NCBI GenBank assembly: GCA_021234155.1
Contig: JAJEKV010000005.1
Location: 24,195,584-24,259,583 of the forward strand
From: Isoetes taiwanensis
Lineage: Eukaryota; Streptophyta; Lycopodiopsida; Isoetales; Isoetaceae
Direction: 5' to 3'
Length of the DNA stretch: 64,000 nt
Both the position numbers and the translations under genes were made by a program. Under the pieces are notes generated by a model. It saw only the letters and a program-made list of their open reading frames with translations. It was not told where the DNA came from and searched no databases. This document shows, in pieces, positions 57,518 through 64,000 of the stretch. Each line of letters opens with the position of its first letter. Position 1 is the first letter of the stretch.

Positions 57518-58560
57518 TCATTTGGAAGCAATATTACTGCCACCAATGGAGAGTAACCATATATATCCCTCATATATGGCACATTTCCCATATGAGTCAA
57601 TAAGAGCATTTCCAACAAGCATATCTGAATCCAAGTTTCTGCATATAGCATAAGAATGAATCCACTTTGTCCCTGACAAGACTTCTGTGTTTGTGAACAT
57701 GCCAACGATCATCGACATTGTGTGACATTATTTGGCATAAGACCTTCCGCCTCCATCTCGGGTAAAATATGAAGTGTCTCCTTGGGATTTCCTTGCCAAA
57801 GAAAACGATGATAGGATTGAATTCCATGAAACCAGATTCCTCCCCGCATTTTATCAAAAATTGCGGACCTTCTTCCACCATCCGCATATGTTGTACAAGT
57901 TCATAAGGGCGGTTGCTAGAACAATACCGAATCAAGGCCGGACTTTAATGCAGGAGTGTATACGTTTGCCTTGTGCCAATGCCTCTTGAAATGCATGCTT
58001 CCACCACACCGAATAGGTTACAGCAATCCGGCAAGATGCCTTTGTACATTTCGTGAAAGTATGATAATGCTTTCCCGCCATCCGGTTTGAGAATAAAATA
58101 CAATCATTGAGGTCCACGAAACTATGTTCTTATTTTGCATTCTACAAAAAAAGCTTTCTCATTCCGAACACCTAATTTGCTATACATATTGAGGATTGCA
58201 TTCCCAACAATTTCATAAGAGTCAAAGTCACTAATTATAATGTAAGCATGGAAAAACTTGCCTTTTGCAAGACTCCCAAATCTCGTGCATGCATCCAGAA
58301 TGGTCCCAAATGCAGGCTTATCTGGGATCACCTCATCAAGCTGCATTTGATGGAAAAGTTCAACAGCATCCTTGGCAAGCCCATGTCGACAATAAATCCC
58401 CAACATAATTGTCCAGGGAAAAACGTTCCGTTGGCTCAGTTTCTGAAACACCATATTTGCTTCATGTATATCTCCACAGTTGCCATACATCATAGCCAAA
58501 TGATTTCCACAAACATATCTTTCACAAGGCCACTACGAACGACGTGAGCATGAATGTGTT
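57518..58560 (-). pseudogene. PLS-class pentatricopeptide-repeat (PPR) pseudogene
   Basis: Right to left: KGKHIHAHVVRSGLVKDMFV (about 58565-58510), a shifted frame with MMYGNCGDIHEANMVFQKLS, RNVFPWTIMLGIYCRHG, DAVELFHQMQLDEVIPDK, FGTILDACTRFGSLAKGK, NAILNMYSKLG (58499-58160), then YFHEMYKGILPDCCNLFGVV (about 58060), and in another frame GTKWIHSYAICRNLDSDMLV, NALIDSYGKCA (57718-57560). These are consecutive P, L and S-type PPR motifs of a plant organellar RNA-binding protein. At least four frameshifts and several stops show it is dead. No DYW or E domain is seen; the C-terminus is absent. Confidence 0.87.
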
Positions 58561-58621
58561 TGCCTTTAGGTAAACTGTGGGTATTGCTTAGCTTCATTTT
58601 CTTCGGCTTCACCCTCTCTTA

Positions 58622-58864
58622 TTATGGCCTCTGAAACATCAGTTTCACCTGAAAAGATTGTAAACCTGTAAGATCGGCAACCTGCAACGCCCCAGCCAGA
58701 AGAGATGATGCATTGGATAAATCTTCCTCGGCCAAGATGCCTGGTTGCAGCTGCAAAGCAACAAAGGATGAACCCGTCAAACCGATTAACCCTGTATCAG
58801 ACCAAATCCGGAGGCAACCAGACTTGGTGTCATTGAAGCCACAAAACGCAGAGCCCTGATGCAA
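58622..58864 (-). other. 80-codon frame upstream of the PPR pseudogene
   Basis: It reads MHQGSAFCGFNDTKSGCLRI and ends KLMFQRP. No family is recognised. Its position just upstream and on the same strand suggests a remnant of the N-terminus of the PPR gene or of a neighbouring exon, but this is a guess. Confidence 0.3.
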
Positions 58865-59165
58865 GAACTAACCCGACACAGCCACGAAGCAAATTAGGCC
58901 CATAACCCCTCAAACCCTAAAATGGGTTCTCTCGAGCCTTGCATGTAGAGCAGAATGTGATAAAATAAGAAAAATACAATATAATAACGAAATATATGAT
59001 ATATGGATCTAAACCATTGGATGTAGGCATCAAAATTAGTTCAAGCGTATGCGCACTCTAGATATACTAATTAGTATGGCTCATCAAATACATCCATGAA
59101 ATCATATAAAAACCTTAGGAAAAAAAGTACAAAAATACAAAAGAAACCCCCTGTTATTATGCTAC
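58865..59165. other. Right part of the 2.77 kb insert, no gene
   Basis: A/T-rich, unrelated to other parts of the window. The right junction with the retrotransposon 3' UTR is at about 59165, with short shared sequence CATATTCACAC also present in the foldback arm. Confidence 0.4.
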
Positions 59166-59463
59166 ATATTCACACTCATTCTTACCTTTTCTTTTCACAC
59201 ATTTTCTTGTTTTGGCAAGATTCCCACATTTACACACTCACCTCATCTCATACACTCCATTTCCATCACTACCTTATCATATTCACACTCATTCTCACTT
59301 TTTCTCACTCACTTACATCCTCACACCACCTTACTCACTTCTATTTCACCAACACTTACACTTTACACCTTCTTTTTACCATAATTCTCACTTAGACACT
59401 TTGGAGCAAATATGAAGACCCCTTATGGCTGAGGGGACCAGCCATTTTCTTGTTTTGGCGAGA
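59166..59463 (+). repeat. 3' UTR, second copy, right part
   Basis: Matches 45832-46130, including the GGCTG/CAGCC hairpin and the TTTTCTTGTTTTGGCGAGA motif directly before the LTR. Confidence 0.87.
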
Positions 59464-61126
59464 TGTTGCCCCCAAAGGGCAACATACTAACTGTTGGTTC
59501 ATGTATTGAAGTAGGTCAAGTTATTGTGGAAGAGTTAAATCAAAAAGAAGCTTGGTAGTCAACATTGATATGAAGGTCAAACAATATTAATCTTCAAAGG
59601 TCAACTCCTATGGAAGATGCTTTATCTGAGGTCAAAGGTATTCAAAGGATGTTCTATGATATTACGGGTTGTGAAGATTGGACGATGCTTTTTGAAGTTT
59701 GGAAGACAAAGTTTGAAGACCCCATGGTATTTGATTCCACCTCCTAGCCATTTTTTATTTATATTCTTACCCCCATTTCGAAATTTTCCTAGTCATATTT
59801 CTCTCATGCCTAAATCTTCCCATGCTCACTTTTTGCCAATTATACCATGCTTGCCTAAGTCCTTCTTTTCTAAAGGCCTTTTGTTCACCCCTAAAGGATG
59901 ATCTTCCCATTCCATATCTTTTCTCTCATTTTTTCCATATTACATTCTTGCAAATGTACCTAGCCCAACCCTTATTTGCAAATTCTTATGCTCCCTCACT
60001 TCATTTACCAAATGTGCCTAATTACCCATGCCACCCAAGTATCCCCCATGGAATATTCCAGTCATGGTATCTACCTAGCATATTCCCCAAATTATTAGGG
60101 TTGCTATAGACCCAAATGACTTCACAATTATTTTTGGGTATCTATTGAACCATGGCCTAGCTTTTGAAATGGTGAATACAAAGATATTCTTGGTTTATAC
60201 CTCCAAAAATACGGCCACCGTATCGCGCAAACTCTGGAAAAATACAGTTGAAGAACCCTAAACTTAGAAACTTGCTCGAATCACGCCGGAATTGGGATCT
60301 TAAGCTACAAAAACTACCTATTCTTGGATTCCCGCTCATTAGCATCCCATTAAGCCTATAATCAAGTCCTAAGATGCCGGAATCATTAAATCTAAATCTA
60401 TATACCGAGGAAAACAATGACAGAAGTTTTTGAAGGCCCAGACGCATCAAACCTCAACATTGATACATGTTGAGCATGATCTGAAAATGTTCATGAAGTA
60501 TATGAGTGTTCCACAGTTCGATTTGAGAAAATTGGACTGATATTCTTGATTTGATATTATTTATTGACCTCCTAAGCTATCTTGATCATTGATCTATGAT
60601 CCTAAGACTCTTATTCACCTTATATTACCTTCATATCAATGAAAATTGCCTGCCAAGTATTTAAAAAGTTGACTGTCATGATCCTTTAGTATTTTTGCAT
60701 CACAAACATTTTTACAGTGAAGTATCCCTTCATTTTTTCTTGCATATGACCATTTGCACTTCTTTGTATCATCCATCATATTTGCACTGTGTGCACAAAA
60801 TTTCAAAGAAATCCATTCCAAACTCAAGTTACCATTTTTTTTGCATTGCATGCGATACAATTTTTAGACTGATATTCACAAAAACAGTGCCAAAAAAATA
60901 GTTTTTGTAATCCAAATTATGATTTGATTACATGTCCCTCACATTTGGGATCTATACTGCACCTTAGTTTTGGAATCTCTTCAAAATTCTATCTGCAACT
61001 CAAGTTACAAAACTCTGAGATCTGTTTGTAGTTTTGACTGATATTGACCAAAATTTGACCAAAATTTGAGATCGAATATCTTGCGGATTAAAACTCAGAC
61101 TTGGTCAAGGTTTTCACCCTTGCTAG
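59464..61126 (+). repeat. LTR-A, second copy, truncated
   Basis: Matches 46131-47793, with the same truncation point and the same fusion to minus-strand integrase. The palindrome ATACGGCCACCGTAT is at 60209-60223. Confidence 0.87.
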
Positions 61127-62785
61127 CCACCTGACCTGAGAATTTTCTTGGCAGTAGTATCTCCAGCAAAATGGCCTCCACATACTCCTTCATGCATTTC
61201 TCTAATGATCAAAGCAGATTCCTCTTCATTGACACACCTCAGTAATAGTCCATCCCTGTTGACTTTACATAAAACATCATTAATCATTTTAAATTGCCTA
61301 CACTTTTCTTTAAATCTCCTTTGCTGGCTCGAGGTCAGCCCTGAGGGCATTTCCTTGAATTGTAAAAACTTCTTTATAGGTAGCTGCCCATCCCGTTGGT
61401 TCTCGCTCTTCATCATCACCAAAAATAAGCTAAGGCATCCACAAAGTCAACAACTTCTCGTGCATCCTCGTGATCAAAGAAAATGTAAGGTAAATAAAGA
61501 TGGGACTCTTCACCGATGTAACTCTATTATGGAAATATCAAAGGTTTGTAGCTTACAAGCCCACCTTTGAATTTTTGGTTTAGAGGTAGCCTTACCAAAT
61601 AACAAACCCGTTGGATTTTGCTTCATATAAACTTGGACAGAACTCTTCAATGGTAGGTGACCTTGTCTGTCAATGAGGAACATAAGAGCAGCAACACTCT
61701 TCTCCATTCTGGTGTACTTTTCTTCAGTTGAACTCCATTGTTTGCTGGCAAAAGCTATGGTGTGCTTGTCCTGCAGAATATGGTTTTTTTAGTGATGGTA
61801 ATATAGACCTCAAATGGCTTGTTCAAATCAGGTTTTTTTAGAAGAGTAGCCTCACAAATGGACTTTATAAGCAACTCAAAAGACTCTTGGCAATCTGATG
61901 ACCATGTGACAGGGACATACTTGCTCTCAGATTTAGAAATCCTGCCTATCCTTGTCAGCTTAGAAATAGGACTTATAATATGAGCAAAATTAGGAATATA
62001 CATCCTAAGAAAACTACTCATGCCAATAAAACTTTTGACCTGCTTCAGATTTTTGGGGGGTACCATCTTTTTGAGGGCTTCAACCTTTTCTTGTGCCACT
62101 TGTATACCATTGTTGGATACCTCATGCCCCAAAAGTTGCCCTTTGGATGCAAAAAAAATACATTTCTTTGGGTTAAGGTTGACTCCAGATTCCCTGCACA
62201 AAGAGCATATTTTTGCAAGCAATTCCAAATGATTAGTAGGGTGAGATCATAAGCAAAGGTCATCCAAATAGACTCTGAATTCTTGAGGAGACATAGGCCT
62301 AAAAATAACATCCATAGCTCTCTGGAAAGTAGCAGGTGCATTCATTAGTCCAAAAGGCATTCTCTTCATTGCATAAGTTCCCCAAGGGGTAATAAAAGAG
62401 GTCTTGGGTTGGTCTTCTTCCTTAATGCCAATTTGATTAAATCCTGAAAATCCATCTAGAAATGAGTATACCTCTTTCCCCTTACAAAGATATAAAATTT
62501 CTTCTAAAAAAGGCAAGGGATAGCAGTCCTTGATGGTAGCTTTGTTGAGATCTCGATAATCAATGCAGATCCTTAAGGCACCACTTTTTTTCTCTACAAG
62601 TACAATGCAAGATACCCATTCTGGATTAATGATTTCAATAATAACACCTGCATCTAGCATTATATCCAACTCATCTTTGATCAATCCCATCAATGAAGCA
62701 TTAATTCTTCTCAGTTTTTGAAAAACAGGTTTACATCCTTTTTTAATCTTGGTTTCAAATTGGCATACTTCAGCTTTAATCTTAA
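61127..62785 (-). pseudogene. Element L copy 2: RT - degenerate RNase H - integrase N-terminus
   Basis: Same content and junctions as 47794-49450. The frameshift near 48720 is absent here: the frame VEALKKMVPPKNLKQVKSF is continuous. Extra local differences lie at about 61403-61430 and 62480-62490, the latter altering the segment before KEVYSFLDG. Motifs RICIDYRDLNKAT, FLDGFSGFNQIGIKE and VYLDDLCL are readable. Confidence 0.88.
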
Positions 62786-64000
62786 TCGTCCCGTTCTTGG
62801 CTAATTCGGTTTAATCCTTTGTTTTTTTGCCTCTGTGATGAGTTCTTGGGATTAGACAAGACAATTCGGCAGGTCAGGGTAATGATTATGCAGTTGTTTC
62901 AGGCGAATTAGACGGATCTTGGCATTTCCGGGATTTAGGGTTCTTGGCAATCTTGACGAAATATCCCACAGGCCGAATTTAAACTGGAAGCTCAAGGTAT
63001 ATAACAACAAATAAATCCATTATAATTAATAAATAACGTGTAATATCCACGTGGGCCTCGGTACCTCCACCGCCCCACACGCCTGGATATTCCACGTGGC
63101 AGGGGTGATTGGCTAAGGAATCTAGGCTGTTTGTGGGGATTAGATAGGAATTTTTTTTGTAAAATAGGTTAAGGCACGATTCCCAAGAAGCTATGTTTGA
63201 GGGCCAAAATAAACGATTTTTTTATTTTCTTTTTTGCAAAAAGGATCTTTTTTTATGCTCTAGAAGATGCTGGAATCTTTTTTTGCAAAGGAGCACTTTT
63301 GAATTTTGGCCTTGAAAAGGTATATATGGAAGGTGATGTGGCATGTGGGCATGATGAGTTGGCAATATGAGGATGACATGGCAAACAAGGGTGATGAGGT
63401 GTCAAACAACTTGGCTAAGAACATTTTTTCTAGTCAAAACTTGGGATGAGGTGGACATGATGTGTGTGACATGTAGATGATGATGTGGAGGTGTTGGTGA
63501 TGATGTGGCAAAATGATGTGTCTCCCTTATGGATTCAACCATGTAATTTGAAGAACTTTTTGCAAAAAAAATAGTATTTCAATGGGGTGACACGTGCATG
63601 GTATGACATGGCAATGTGGATGACATGTATGGTGACTTGGCCTCTTTTGATCAATGCATATAATTTGCATTTTCTAGGCAAATTTTGACTTTAAGTGCTT
63701 CCCTTAGAAATTTTGGCATTCTCTCTCATTTTTTGACTTATAGAGAGTGGAAGTTGACCTTTGACCATATGTATGACCAAGTCAAGTGGAATTTTGTGCT
63801 TCAATGAGATGGTGATGGCATGGCAAGTGTGTGGAATGTGAGTGACATGTAAAAGAGAAGTTTTGACTAGAAAAAATCTTCAAGGCCAATTTTGACTTGG
63901 GAGATGAAATGTAACTTGGGATCTCATGAGCATGTCTTCATGGTGAAGGGTGTGGAGGGTGTAGGATCGGAATCAAAGAATGTAATTATGCCAAGAACTC
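62786..64000 (-). repeat. LTR-B fragment, runs off the window
   Basis: Matches the D 3' LTR from 11427 to about 12655, including the block GCCCCACACGCCTGGATATT (about 63072) and the GATGTGG-rich stretch. Unlike the copy at 49451, it has no 792-bp deletion. The 5'-terminal hairpin should lie just outside the window. Confidence 0.87.

Overview
This window looks like heterochromatic nuclear DNA of a land plant with a large, repeat-rich genome. A conifer or other gymnosperm is plausible but cannot be proven from the sequence. About 95% of it is nested, mostly broken Ty3/Gypsy LTR retrotransposon sequence. There is no intact host gene, no rRNA or tRNA gene, no CRISPR array and no bacterial-style operon. 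The plant origin is supported by the Tat-like polyproteins (extra RNase H domain), plant-type primer binding sites (tRNA-Gln and tRNA-iMet), and a decayed PLS-class pentatricopeptide-repeat (PPR) gene.

Two related retrotransposon subfamilies dominate. Subfamily B (elements A, D, E, M) carries a ~2.4-2.5 kb LTR that starts TGCTGCC and ends CAACA. Subfamily A (elements F, H, I, J, K, L, N, O) carries a ~1.9 kb LTR that starts TGTTGCC and ends CAACA. Both encode, in order: Gag with three CCHC knuckles, an aspartic protease with a D-G-G-S centre, a complete RNase H (catalytic D-E-D-D), reverse transcriptase, a second RNase H fold that has lost its catalytic residues, and integrase. The active-looking RNase H lies upstream of RT, which is not the order I know for Tat elements. 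A third, unrelated Gypsy element (G; 2.3 kb LTR, tRNA-iMet primer site) hosts two insertions in its gag gene.

Layout. 1-5232: element A (+), its ORF opened by stops. 5233-7552: minus-strand LTR N and its 3' UTR. 7557-8104: gag fragment E (+). 8105-9315: partial LTR O (-). 9316-10340: the longest stretch with no recognised repeat. 10341-19162: element D (-). 19163-20497: 3' end of element F (+). 20498-24900: element J (-). 24901-26202: 3' end of element K (+). 26203 onward: element G (+), interrupted by element H (28789-39020, complete, 5-bp target duplication AGTAT, LTRs about 0.7% different) and by element I (39856-47793). 47794-51624: inverted fragments L and M. 51625-64000: a second, near-identical copy of 43487 onward in direct orientation, which also contains a solo LTR (52027-54469, target duplication GGAGG) and a 2.77 kb insert with a 440-bp foldback element and the PPR pseudogene.

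The most interesting signals are structural. The two LTR subfamilies differ in sequence but keep three hairpins at matching positions with compensatory changes: at the LTR 5' terminus, at the LTR 3' terminus, and inside the LTR directly in front of a second copy of the tRNA-Gln-complementary sequence. This suggests selected RNA or DNA structure tied to primer binding, strand transfer or integration. No element in the window looks able to move by itself.
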